Positions 1 to 6,724 of a stretch of 7,662 nt of DNA are shown here, piece after piece. The number at the start of each line of letters is the position of its first letter. The first letter of the stretch is position 1. This DNA is from CAZFYZ01 sp964523735 (GTDB taxonomy: Bacteria > Armatimonadota > UBA5829), in the NCBI GenBank assembly GCA_964523735.1, contig CAZFYZ010000158.1, positions 1-7,662 on the forward strand, written 5' to 3'. A program made the translations under genes and the position numbers. Below the pieces are notes generated by a model. It saw only the letters and a list, made by a program, of their open reading frames with translations, did not search any database and was not told the origin of the DNA.

Positions 1-73
1 AGGACTGGGAGGCTAATCCCAAAATCCAATTTACACACTCAGGTTGACACTAGCGGAGTTCAGGAACAGGGTG

Positions 74-102
74 TTGACAGACAGCTGAGTTGGGGATATA
101 AT
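74..102 (+). promoter_or_regulatory. Consensus sigma70-type promoter for the secreted 841-aa protein
   Basis: TTGACA at 74-79 and TATAAT at 97-102 are separated by exactly 17 bp, so both hexamers and the spacer match the housekeeping sigma70/SigA consensus. Transcription would start near 109, giving a leader of about 92 nt before the ATG at 201. The leader contains a small hairpin (TCCGG 115-119, loop GCG, CCGGA 123-127). A CCGC at 165-168 can pair with GCGG at 185-188, which lies in the ribosome binding region. A second TTGACA at 44-49 has no -10 box at a suitable distance. Such a perfect match predicts high basal expression unless a repressor acts. I see no convincing operator. Confidence 0.85.
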
Positions 103-200
103 CCGAATGCTTTGTCCGGGCGCCGGAATATTATGCCAATTGATGACCTAGATCGGTGCGAAACCCGCAGCAAAGCCCCTAGTAGCGGAGAGGCGGAGTT

Positions 201-2726
201 ATGTCTTTTCGATCGATTATCGCCGCAGTTGCCCTGCTTGCTTGCGCTATCCCGTCTGTCGCACAGACGCTTATAGTGGGTGATGCTCTGGATGGAACCA
301 CGCTTGGCGAAGCCACCCGTATCACCTACACTACCGGGAAACAAGGTCAGGCGGCCTTGTTTGACGCTCCCTCGGACAGCATCGCATACCCCGCCGCTTC
401 ATTTGCCTCCGACAATGGACGCATCACGTTCGATCTGAAGTTCACTCAGAGCGTCTCCGAGTCTCACCCCTTCTGGTGTTTGTTCTCAGACGTTGGAACC
501 GCCGGCGCGCCTCCGGGCTCAGTGATCCTTCTCATGCGTCCGGACAGCTCGCTCATGGAGTTTGGCATCTATGATGGCGGCGGGTGGAACTGGTGTTTCT
601 CGACCGGAGTCGATTGGCAGCCCGATGTTTGGTATTCGATAGCTCTGGCATATGGCTCGGAAGGAATGCGTTTGGAGGTGGATGGCCGCGTAGTTGGCAG
701 TTCCTCCTATCAGGGAGGTCTGGCGAACTCCAGCAAGAAGATCGGGTTGGAAGACGATTATGTTTCTGCTCCGCCAATGGTTGTGGACAACTTTGCCACA
801 TACAGCATGCCCGTGTATCTGCTGAGCCTTTCCGACTTCATCATATGCCCCGTCACCGATGGTCTGCTGGACAGCACGACCGTAAAATACGAGGTGGCGG
901 AAGATTGCGAGGTGAGCATCGAGGCACTGGATTCGCAGGGAGCCGTTGTGGCAAACCTGCTCAGCGGCCAGAATGTCACTGCCGGGACCCACACAATGAC
1001 GTGGGACGGCGGCGGGCTGCCCAACGGCCAGTATGCCATTCGTATGACCGCCTCGCCACCGAGCGGAACCCGGCACTCCAGCGCCAGCCTGATCATCGAC
1101 AACCGCTGGAGTTGGAGCAAACCGCCGAGGATGTTCAGAGACTACTTCGCTCGCGGTATCTGGTTCTTCTGGGAGTCGGACTTCGCCGGAGGCCCCCACG
1201 TTGACGACGTGGGGCAGGTACAAGACTACTTCGAACACGAGCTAGCCAACCTTGCCAGCCATGGTTTTGACCACGTGATGGGCTGCTGGACCCCGATTGA
1301 CCATCGGCAGATTCTGCTGGATACCGCGCAGCGGCACGGGATAAAGGTCGTCATTCATCTGATCGAGGTCAACCACTGGATCACAAGCGAACAAAAGACC
1401 AACATATTCGATGTTGCCGCCAGTGCGATCCAGGAGGTGCGAGATCATCCGGCTCTGCTCGGGTACTATATCATCGATGAGCCGAACAACTCTCCGGCCG
1501 TCACAGCGCGCATCAAGCTTGCCAAGCAAGCGCTTGAGGCAGTCGATCCCGGACATCCGAGTTTCTCGTGCCTGCTCTCATCTTACGAGAGCACGCTGCG
1601 GGAGGTCGACTATAACGTGCTACTGGTTGATATCTACCCTCTGTGGACCAGCTGGAGCGGTGACTGGTCGTACTACATCAGCGAACTGGCACGAGGGCAG
1701 GCCAACGCCGGTGACAGGCAGTTCTGGGTGATCCCGCAGTTGTTTGGCAAGCCGGGGGCGTGGAAGATCCCGACGCCGGAAGAGATCCGTGCCGAACTGT
1801 GGTTAGCGCTGGCCCATGGCGCCAAAGGCTTCCAGAGCTTCATCTATCAGTCCACTACGTGGATCCAGGGCGAATGGCTGCAGGGGCTTATGGATATGAA
1901 CATGAACCCTATGGACGGCAGGCTGGACGAGATGGGGCGACTCAACGCGGACATCGCGAAGCTCGGACCCACACTGCTCTCTTTGCAGCCGAGTCCGCTC
2001 GATCTCCCGTCGGTTCCGGTGACGGTGTTGCTCAAGCCGTTTGTGGACAGCAGCGGCTCGCGCTTCGCTATCGCCGTAAACAAGTCGATCACCACTGCGG
2101 TCACGTTCGCCTGGACGGACGGCTTTGTGCTGGACGTATTGACCAATCAGGTGCTTTCGGAAGTGGTTCTGCCGCCTGGCGGGGGCAAGCTTCTGAAGCT
2201 GCTGCCTCCCGGCAAGATCGTTGGACGTGTGGTGAGCACTGCCGGCGCGGCGATCCACGGAGTGACTATCGTGGCGCAGCCCGGTGGCTACAGCGCCGAG
2301 ACAGACGCGGGCGGCTACTATGAGCTTCCTGGTGTGCCCGAAGGCACTTACAGCCTTGTCGCCAGCCGCGCGGGCTACGCGCAGGCCGAGGCCACGGTGC
2401 AGGTTGGCGCCTCGCCAGTCACACAGGACTTCGTTTTGCAGTCCGTCGGGACTAGTCCCAGGGTCGGGCTGGCCACCACCGGGCTCCTGATGCGCGTGTG
2501 GGGGCGAGTGGTGGAGGTGCTTCCCGACGGATTGGGTTTCCGTGTCGACGACGGCAGCGGACCCATGCTTATCGACCTCAGCCGTTTGCGCGTTCGGCCG
2601 GACCCTGTGCCTCCCGCCGGCCGGTATGTAGGTGTCACCGGGATATCCTCCAAAGCACGCGAGGGCGACTCAATCGTTTCTGTCATAGTCCCGAGAGGCG
2701 ACGAAGACATCACTGTGCTTGAGTGA
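201..2726 (+). CDS. Secreted multidomain glycoside-hydrolase-like protein (LamG-like, FlgD-Ig, TIM barrel, CarboxypepD-reg-like, OB-like)
   Basis: This is an exported protein, probably acting on or binding carbohydrate outside the cytoplasm. Residues 1-21 form a signal peptide: Arg4, a hydrophobic core IIAAVALLACAI, and likely cleavage after PSVA. Residues about 25-200 look like a concanavalin/LamG-type beta sandwich (MRLEVDGRVVG, VVDNFATY). Residues about 215-285 match a FlgD-type Ig module ending TMTWDGGGLPNGQYAIRM. Residues about 308-600 resemble a TIM barrel of glycosidase clan A type: GYYIIDEPNN (Glu427) fits the acid/base position after strand 4, and LLVDIYPL (Asp477) and GAKGFQSFIY (541-548) fit later strands. 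I could not find a clear strand-7 nucleophile. Residues about 672-747 are a carboxypeptidase-regulatory-like beta sandwich (TDAGGYYELPGVPEGTYSL). Residues about 765-840 look like an OB-type fold (DGLGFRVDDGSGP). The ATG is preceded by GGAGAGG (187-193). LLAC at 12-15 could be read as a lipobox, but type I cleavage fits better. Enzyme activity and substrate are not determinable here. Confidence 0.85.
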   Translation: MSFRSIIAAVALLACAIPSVAQTLIVGDALDGTTLGEATRITYTTGKQGQAALFDAPSDSIAYPAASFASDNGRITFDLKFTQSVSESHPFWCLFSDVGTAGAPPGSVILLMRPDSSLMEFGIYDGGGWNWCFSTGVDWQPDVWYSIALAYGSEGMRLEVDGRVVGSSSYQGGLANSSKKIGLEDDYVSAPPMVVDNFATYSMPVYLLSLSDFIICPVTDGLLDSTTVKYEVAEDCEVSIEALDSQGAVVANLLSGQNVTAGTHTMTWDGGGLPNGQYAIRMTASPPSGTRHSSASLIIDNRWSWSKPPRMFRDYFARGIWFFWESDFAGGPHVDDVGQVQDYFEHELANLASHGFDHVMGCWTPIDHRQILLDTAQRHGIKVVIHLIEVNHWITSEQKTNIFDVAASAIQEVRDHPALLGYYIIDEPNNSPAVTARIKLAKQALEAVDPGHPSFSCLLSSYESTLREVDYNVLLVDIYPLWTSWSGDWSYYISELARGQANAGDRQFWVIPQLFGKPGAWKIPTPEEIRAELWLALAHGAKGFQSFIYQSTTWIQGEWLQGLMDMNMNPMDGRLDEMGRLNADIAKLGPTLLSLQPSPLDLPSVPVTVLLKPFVDSSGSRFAIAVNKSITTAVTFAWTDGFVLDVLTNQVLSEVVLPPGGGKLLKLLPPGKIVGRVVSTAGAAIHGVTIVAQPGGYSAETDAGGYYELPGVPEGTYSLVASRAGYAQAEATVQVGASPVTQDFVLQSVGTSPRVGLATTGLLMRVWGRVVEVLPDGLGFRVDDGSGPMLIDLSRLRVRPDPVPPAGRYVGVTGISSKAREGDSIVSVIVPRGDEDITVLE

Positions 2727-2762
2727 GCGCAGTGCGTATCTGTAGTGGCAGACTCCTCCCGA

Positions 2763-2946
2763 GCCTGCCCGGAAGGCTATCCTGCGGGAACGGGGATGAC
2801 CTCCGAGCTAACACTGTGTCACTCACCACAGTTCCCGCAGGGCAGCCGGCTGCATGGAGGAGGCCGTCTGCTGCAGGGGAACTCCGGCTCGTGCTAAGTC
2901 CAGACTTCGTGCCATGCCTCGTTCCCGCAGCATTTCCACCTGAGGC
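2763..2946. repeat. Nested inverted repeats, possible structured RNA or palindromic element
   Basis: CCTGCGGGAAC (2781-2791) is an exact inverted copy of GTTCCCGCAGG (2831-2841), and GTTCCCGCAG recurs directly at 2921-2930. A variant, CTGCAGGGGAAC (2871-2882), complements 2831-2840 apart from a small bulge. The pieces can nest as one rod: 2782-2792 with 2920-2930, extended by 2793-2800 with 2911-2919; CGAGC 2804-2808 with GCTCG 2887-2891; 2831-2840 with 2871-2882; and CGGC 2847-2850 with GCCG 2863-2866. A side hairpin forms from ACTGTG 2813-2818 and CACAGT 2827-2832. Outer pairs GGAAG 2771-2775 with TTTCC 2933-2937 extend the rod to about 190 nt. GCAGCCGGCTGC at 2842-2853 is a perfect palindrome. 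No coding gene is convincing here on either strand. It could be a small RNA, an mRNA 3' structure or a MITE-like element. The pairing is read by eye, and the function is unknown. Confidence 0.5.
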
Positions 2947-3009
2947 CGTTTTAGTGCGTAAGCCCTGACAATCTGAGCAGTCACACTGGCTCTAGCTGGC
3001 GACTTCATG

Positions 3010-3015
3010 TATAAT
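3010..3015 (+). promoter_or_regulatory. Probable -10 box of the symporter gene
   Basis: TATAAT at 3010-3015 matches the -10 consensus exactly, as in the other two promoters of this window. The -35 region is weak: the best is CTGGCT at 2986-2991 with an 18-bp spacer (3 of 6 matches to TTGACA). A start of transcription near 3022 would give a leader of about 96 nt before the TTG at 3118. The box overlaps the ATG at 3007, which argues against that ATG being a translation start. A weak -35 might mean an activator is used, but this is inference. Confidence 0.55.
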
Positions 3016-3105
3016 GAGTCGTTCCGGGCAGAGGGGGCCTCATCAACGGAACCGCAAAGTGTGGATGGCGTTCTCGCACGTCTCAGCGGGCCTCGATTTC
3101 TCGTC

Positions 3106-3111
3106 AAGGAG
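3106..3111 (+). promoter_or_regulatory. Ribosome binding site that fixes the symporter start at TTG 3118
   Basis: AAGGAG at 3106-3111 is a strong Shine-Dalgarno match, and six bases (TTCGAG) separate it from an in-frame TTG at 3118. Translation from there begins MGNLHFIDWAIIV, the usual start of a sodium:solute symporter just before its first membrane helix. Confidence 0.8.
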
Positions 3112-3117
3112 TTCGAG

Positions 3118-5148
3118 TTGGGCAATCTTCATTTCATCGACTGGGCGATTATTGTCGTCTCCATCGTCGGACTACGGTTCGTTAGTCTCTCGACGCGAAA
3201 GTTCATGAAGGGCGTGGCGGACTTTCTGTCCGCGAACAGGTCAGCAGGAAGATACCTGCTGACGATCTCTCAGTCCATGGGTGAGATTGGCGTGGTCTCG
3301 TTCATTGCGGCTGGTGAAGCGGCCAGGACCAACGGCTTTACGGGAGTCTGGTGGGGACTGCTTTCGGGCGGGATCACGGGCATAGTCATCCCGCTTACCG
3401 GATGGATCTTCTACCGGTTCCGTGAGACCCGCGCGATGACAACCGCTCAGTTCTTCGAAGCGCGTTACTCGCGAAAGTTCCGTATCTACGCGGGCATAAC
3501 TTGCTGGGTGTCCGGCGTTCTGAACTTCGGAGTTTTCCCTGGGGTTGCCGCGCACTTCTTCGTTTACTACTGCGGTCTTCCCGCCTACTACCATCCTATT
3601 CCAGGGCTTGACAGCTTCCAGATGTCCAGCTTTGCCACGGTTATGTTTATTGATATGGTGCTGGCGCTGTCGTTCGTCACAATGGGTGGACAGATAACGG
3701 TCATGATCACTGAGTGCCTTCAGGGGATATTCTGCGCCGTCATGATGGTTGTAGTGTGCGCGGTGATTATGATTCACATCAACTGGTCCCAGATCGAGCA
3801 CGTGCTGAGTCAGGCGCCCGCGGGTCAGTCGATGCTCAATCCGTTCGACACCACAGCCAACAAGGACTTCAGTCTCTGGTACTACTTGATCGGCCTGTTC
3901 GGCGCGTTCTATACCTACCAGTCGTGGCAAGGCAGCCAGGGCTTCTTCAGTTCGGCCCGGAATCCCCACGAGCAGAAAATGGGCGCGATCATAGGCGTTT
4001 GGCGCAGGATTCCCACCGGACTTCTGCTCATTCTCATGCCAGTAGCCGCTCTGGTCGTTATGAAGCTGCCTGAATACAGCAATCTGGCCCAATCCGCAAG
4101 TCTCGCGGTTTCGAACATTCCCGGCGATACAAAGGGCATGATCGAGGGGCAGATGATCATGCCGGTGGCGCTCGCCAAGTTCCTTCCATATGGAATCAAG
4201 GGACTTCTGGCGACTATTATGCTGTTCCTTTCGTTCACGTGTCACGACACCTATATGCACTCCTGGGGCAGCATCTTCGTCCAGGATGTGCTGTTGCCGA
4301 TCCGCAACAAGCCGCTTGACCCCGAGGCGCACATTCGCTGGCTGCGCCGGTCGGTCATCTTCGTGGCGGCCTTTGGTTTTGTGTGGAGCCTGTTCTGGCC
4401 CGCAAAAGAGCCTATCTATTTCTGGTTCGCGATGACGGGGACAATCTGGCTGGCCGGCTCGGGGCCGGTGATCATCGGCGGTTTGTATTGGCGGCGAGGG
4501 ACCACGGCGGGCGCCTATGCCGCCTTGGCGCTGGGTTTGCCCATGGCCGTGCTCACCTTTATTGCTATCCGCACAGACTGGTCCAAGTGGCTTACGGATC
4601 TCTTCAGCAATGCGCAGTATGTCTGGGGAGGATCGATGGTCCTCTCTGGGATCATCTATGTTGTGGTTTCCCTTCTGACCGGGCAGGAGCGCTACAACGT
4701 TGAGCGTCTGCTCCACCGTGGGAAATACGCGATCCAGTCGGACCATGTAGAGAGTGATAGACGGGTAAGCCTGATTGGCCGCTTGTTCGGCATCACCAAG
4801 GAGTTCAGTCTGGGAGACAGGATACTGGCCGTGCTGCTCGTGGTCTGGACCCTGGCTTGGTTCCTGTTCGCGTTGGTCTTCATGTTGCTCTATGGGATGG
4901 GCAAAGTGCCGGAGAGCATGTGGGGCAGTTTCTGGCACTTCTGGATATGGCTGCAGCTTGGTATCAGCGTGCCGGTCTGCGTTTGGTTCACGATCGGTGG
5001 CGTTATGGACATGCGGTTGCTGTTCAGGTCGCTCTCCGTCACTGCTCGCGACACCAGAGATGACGGAACCGTCGTCAAAGTGGATGGGGAGGCGGAAGTG
5101 GTGCCGGAGTCGCCGGAGCCCTCGACGCCCACGTCGGCAGCTCCATAG
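3118..5148 (+). CDS. Sodium:solute symporter (SSS) family membrane transporter
   Basis: This inner-membrane protein of 676 aa (from the TTG start) probably couples sodium entry to uptake of a small solute such as a sugar, organic acid or amino acid. Family marks include LHFIDWAIIV in helix 1, ADFLSANRSAGR (34-45), FRETRAMTTAQFFEARYSRK (101-120), the conserved GGQ-type loop TMGGQITVMITE (188-199), and LSFTCHDTYMHSWGSIFVQD (371-390), which corresponds to the helix that carries the second sodium site in this family. About 14 hydrophobic segments are visible. The last two (about 570-592 and 604-628) lie after a charged loop, beyond the core fold, and are followed by WFTIGGVMDMRLLF and a Pro/Glu/Ser/Thr-rich hydrophilic tail from about 645. 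An upstream in-frame ATG at 3007 would add 37 residues that do not look like symporter sequence and would begin on the -10 box. The gene follows the secreted glycosidase-like gene after a 391-bp gap, so it likely has its own transcript. Substrate unknown. Confidence 0.88.
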   Translation: MGNLHFIDWAIIVVSIVGLRFVSLSTRKFMKGVADFLSANRSAGRYLLTISQSMGEIGVVSFIAAGEAARTNGFTGVWWGLLSGGITGIVIPLTGWIFYRFRETRAMTTAQFFEARYSRKFRIYAGITCWVSGVLNFGVFPGVAAHFFVYYCGLPAYYHPIPGLDSFQMSSFATVMFIDMVLALSFVTMGGQITVMITECLQGIFCAVMMVVVCAVIMIHINWSQIEHVLSQAPAGQSMLNPFDTTANKDFSLWYYLIGLFGAFYTYQSWQGSQGFFSSARNPHEQKMGAIIGVWRRIPTGLLLILMPVAALVVMKLPEYSNLAQSASLAVSNIPGDTKGMIEGQMIMPVALAKFLPYGIKGLLATIMLFLSFTCHDTYMHSWGSIFVQDVLLPIRNKPLDPEAHIRWLRRSVIFVAAFGFVWSLFWPAKEPIYFWFAMTGTIWLAGSGPVIIGGLYWRRGTTAGAYAALALGLPMAVLTFIAIRTDWSKWLTDLFSNAQYVWGGSMVLSGIIYVVVSLLTGQERYNVERLLHRGKYAIQSDHVESDRRVSLIGRLFGITKEFSLGDRILAVLLVVWTLAWFLFALVFMLLYGMGKVPESMWGSFWHFWIWLQLGISVPVCVWFTIGGVMDMRLLFRSLSVTARDTRDDGTVVKVDGEAEVVPESPEPSTPTSAAP

Positions 5149-5167
5149 GATCGGCTCGCAACGCCGC

Positions 5168-5197
5168 TTGTCATGGAAGCTTGCGACGTGGTATAAT
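5168..5197 (+). promoter_or_regulatory. Sigma70-type promoter of rpmE
   Basis: TTGTCA at 5168-5173 (5 of 6 to consensus) and TATAAT at 5192-5197 are 18 bp apart. Transcription would begin near 5204, giving a short leader of about 33 nt before the rpmE ATG. A TCGCAA/TTGCGA inverted pair (5156-5161 and 5181-5186) overlaps the promoter. Whether it is a weak terminator of the symporter transcript or chance is unclear. Confidence 0.75.
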
Positions 5198-5236
5198 CTT
5201 GCGTAACGAGGAAAAGTCAAGACGAAAGGTGACCCG

Positions 5237-5458
5237 ATGAAGGCGGACATTCATCCGAAGTATACACAGTCGAAAGTGACCTGCGCGTGCGGCAACGAGT
5301 TCGAGACCAGGTCCACGGTCGGCGATATCAAGACGGAAATATGCTCCGCTTGCCACCCGTTCTTCACCGGCAAGCAGAGGATAACGGACACCGAAGGCCG
5401 TGTTGAGAAGTTCATGGCCAAGTACGGAATGAAGAAGACGGCTGAAGGCGAGCAATAG
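5237..5458 (+). CDS. rpmE: 50S ribosomal protein L31, zinc-binding type
   Basis: L31 is a small protein of the large ribosomal subunit that lies at the intersubunit bridge near the 5S RNA side. The 73-aa product has normal length and opens MKADIHPKY, the family signature. It keeps the full zinc set: Cys16 and Cys18 (CACGN) and Cys36 and Cys39 (CSACHPFFTGKQ), so this is the C+ form rather than the zinc-free paralogue made under zinc starvation. AAAGGTGA at 5225-5232 lies 4 nt before the ATG as a good ribosome binding site. It has its own promoter and begins the conserved block rpmE - DUF1385 - prfA. Identification is firm. Confidence 0.97.
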   Translation: MKADIHPKYTQSKVTCACGNEFETRSTVGDIKTEICSACHPFFTGKQRITDTEGRVEKFMAKYGMKKTAEGEQ

Positions 5459-5483
5459 CTCGCAACAGGTCAAGCGATTTCGG

Positions 5484-5529
5484 GGAAGCGACCGCAGCGG
5501 ATTTCACCGCATCGCGAGTCGCTTCCTTT
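5484..5529 (+). terminator. Terminator-like stem-loop after rpmE
   Basis: GGAAGCGAC (5484-5492) pairs perfectly with GTCGCTTCC (5518-5526), and an inner stem GCGG (5497-5500) / CCGC (5507-5510) closes a 6-nt loop. The stem begins 26 nt after the rpmE stop and is followed by TTT at 5527-5529 and a mixed T-rich stretch. The short, broken T tract makes it a weak intrinsic terminator. It may instead attenuate read-through into the next gene or stabilise the rpmE mRNA end. Confidence 0.5.
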
Positions 5530-5535
5530 GTCGTT

Positions 5536-5556
5536 GATAGCTCATCGCGAGCTGTC
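5536..5556 (+). other. Short hairpin just upstream of the DUF1385 gene
   Basis: GATAGCTC (5536-5543) pairs with GAGCTGTC (5549-5556), eight pairs including one G-U, around the loop ATCGC. It ends five bases before the weak AGG Shine-Dalgarno motif (5561-5563) of the following gene, so it could influence ribosome access. CATCGCGAG occurs both at 5510-5518 in the preceding stem-loop and at 5543-5551 here, which allows alternative pairings between the two structures. A regulatory role is inference. Confidence 0.4.
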
Positions 5557-5568
5557 GGGCAGGTACTG

Positions 5569-6588
5569 ATGGCTGATACCAAAGAAAAGAAGTTCCACTA
5601 CGGCGGTCAGGCGGTCATCGAAGGCGTGATGATGCGCGGGCCCAAAGATTTCGCCATTGCCGTTCGCAAGGCCGACGGCGAGATCGTCTCCTCCAGGGAG
5701 AATGTTGACTCGATCATCGGCCGGTTCAAATGGCTCGACAAGCCGTTTCTCAGGGGCACGCTTGCCTTGATCGACTCGATGGCGTTAGGGATCAAAGCCC
5801 TCAAATACTCGGCGGATATCGCCATGGCGGATGCGGTTGAGTCTGAGAAGCCCAAAGATCCTCCGTCCGAGCCGACGGCTGATTCCCAGGAACAATGCGC
5901 CTGTCATGATTGCCAACAGGAGCCCAAGGCAAAAGAGCCCGGCAAGGTCAATGATGTTGTCGTTGGCGCGATGATGGTCTTTGGCCTGGTGCTCGGGGTG
6001 GCGCTGTTCATGCTGGTGCCGGTCCTGATCGTCAAGCCGATCAAAAGCGCATTTGACTGGCAGGGCTGGCAAGCGGCCGCACTTGAGGGCGTGGTCAAGA
6101 TCACGCTCTTTGTCGGCTATGTGCTGGCAATCTCGCTGATGAAGGACATCAGGCGGGTGTTCCAGTACCACGGCGCTGAGCACAAGACGATCAACGCCTA
6201 TGAGGCCGGGGTCGAGCTGACGGTCGAGAACGTGGTCAACTACACAAAGGCCCACGTGCGCTGCGGAACGAGTTTTATATTGGTCGTGTTGGTGTCCAGC
6301 ATTGTGGTGTTCATGTTTATCAGCTGGGACAACATTCTGCTGAGATTCTTATACAAACTTGCCCTCCTGCCGTTGGTGGCCGGGATGGCCTACGAGGTAA
6401 TACGCCTGGCCGGCAAGTACAAGGATTCGTTCTTTGCGAGGCTCCTGGTTCTGCCTGGGCTGATTATGCAGCGGATCACCACGCGCGAGCCGGAGCCGGA
6501 GATGATCGAGGTCGCGATCAAGTCGCTGCAGGCTGTCCTCGACCATGAGGCTGCCCGCGATTCCGACGCCGAACCCGCCACCGCGTAG
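5569..6588 (+). CDS. DUF1385 (YqhQ-type) integral membrane protein
   Basis: This 339-aa protein belongs to the DUF1385 family, known in Bacillus as YqhQ, whose biochemical role is not established. The family hallmark YGGQAVIEGVMMRGP is at 11-25, and YHGAEHKTINAYE (190-202) and KAHVRCGTSF (227-236) are the other conserved blocks. Four or more membrane helices are visible at about 130-152, 163-183, 234-253 and 258-277. Residues 85-127 form a hydrophilic linker between the N-terminal domain and the first helix, and it contains CACHDC (Cys110, Cys112, His113, Cys115). This may be a metal site or a lineage-specific insertion. The ATG has only a weak AGG at 5561-5563. The gene lies between rpmE and prfA, a linkage seen in many bacteria. 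That suggests an expression link to translation genes but does not reveal the function. Confidence 0.93.
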   Translation: MADTKEKKFHYGGQAVIEGVMMRGPKDFAIAVRKADGEIVSSRENVDSIIGRFKWLDKPFLRGTLALIDSMALGIKALKYSADIAMADAVESEKPKDPPSEPTADSQEQCACHDCQQEPKAKEPGKVNDVVVGAMMVFGLVLGVALFMLVPVLIVKPIKSAFDWQGWQAAALEGVVKITLFVGYVLAISLMKDIRRVFQYHGAEHKTINAYEAGVELTVENVVNYTKAHVRCGTSFILVVLVSSIVVFMFISWDNILLRFLYKLALLPLVAGMAYEVIRLAGKYKDSFFARLLVLPGLIMQRITTREPEPEMIEVAIKSLQAVLDHEAARDSDAEPATA

Positions 6589-6599
6589 CCCGGATTTGT

Positions 6600-6720
6600 A
6601 ATCGCGAAACCGCGAAAGAGCGAAATCGCGAAAAGACAGGAGGTTAGGTAAGGGAGTCTTCTGCCTCTTTAGCTTTCTGATCTTCGCGATTGGATTCCCT
6701 TTCGCTTCCGTGTTTTCGTG
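6600..6720. repeat. 8-bp-periodic GCGAAA tandem repeat with inverted counterpart
   Basis: Four 8-bp units begin at 6603, 6611, 6619 and 6627. Three read CGCGAAA plus one variable base and the third reads AGCGAAAT. Across a 48-nt centre, the right side carries reverse-complement units: TTCGCGATT (6683-6691, exact complement of AATCGCGAA at 6600-6608 and 6624-6632), TTTCGCT (6700-6706, complement of AGCGAAA at 6619-6625) and TTTTCG (6713-6718). The block fills the gap between the DUF1385 gene and prfA and ends just before the prfA ribosome binding site. It has no reading frame of note. It resembles intergenic palindromic repeats that spread within genomes, but it could also fold in the mRNA leader. 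Its class cannot be assigned from one copy. Confidence 0.7.
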
Positions 6721-6724
6721 ACTA

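Noticed and set aside
3..47. Possible C-terminal tail of an upstream gene, 14 codons ending in TGA at 45-47
   Set aside because: Too short to recognise. Frame 1 is also open here by chance, so there is no support for coding.
103..200. Leader resembling a cyclic-di-GMP (GEMM) riboswitch because of GCAAAGCC and GTAGCGG
   Set aside because: The first GEMM block (AGGGCAAACC) is missing, and the distance between the two similar motifs is too short for the second helix. The likeness is probably chance, though a covariance search would decide.
2723..2968. 81-codon + strand frame starting GTG at the end of the secreted-protein gene
   Set aside because: No recognisable motif or ribosome binding site, and it runs through the inverted-repeat block.
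2823..3125. 100-codon - strand frame
   Set aside because: No known motif. It overlaps the symporter promoter and start and contains repeat-derived LRE segments.
3241..5250. 669-codon - strand frame opposite the symporter
   Set aside because: Antisense shadow of a clear membrane transporter. The translated product is rich in His, Arg, Gln and Pro with no fold or motif.
6638..6643. Perfect AGGAGG Shine-Dalgarno inside the repeat centre
   Set aside because: No ATG, GTG or TTG follows at a usable distance and no frame opens, so it does not serve a gene.
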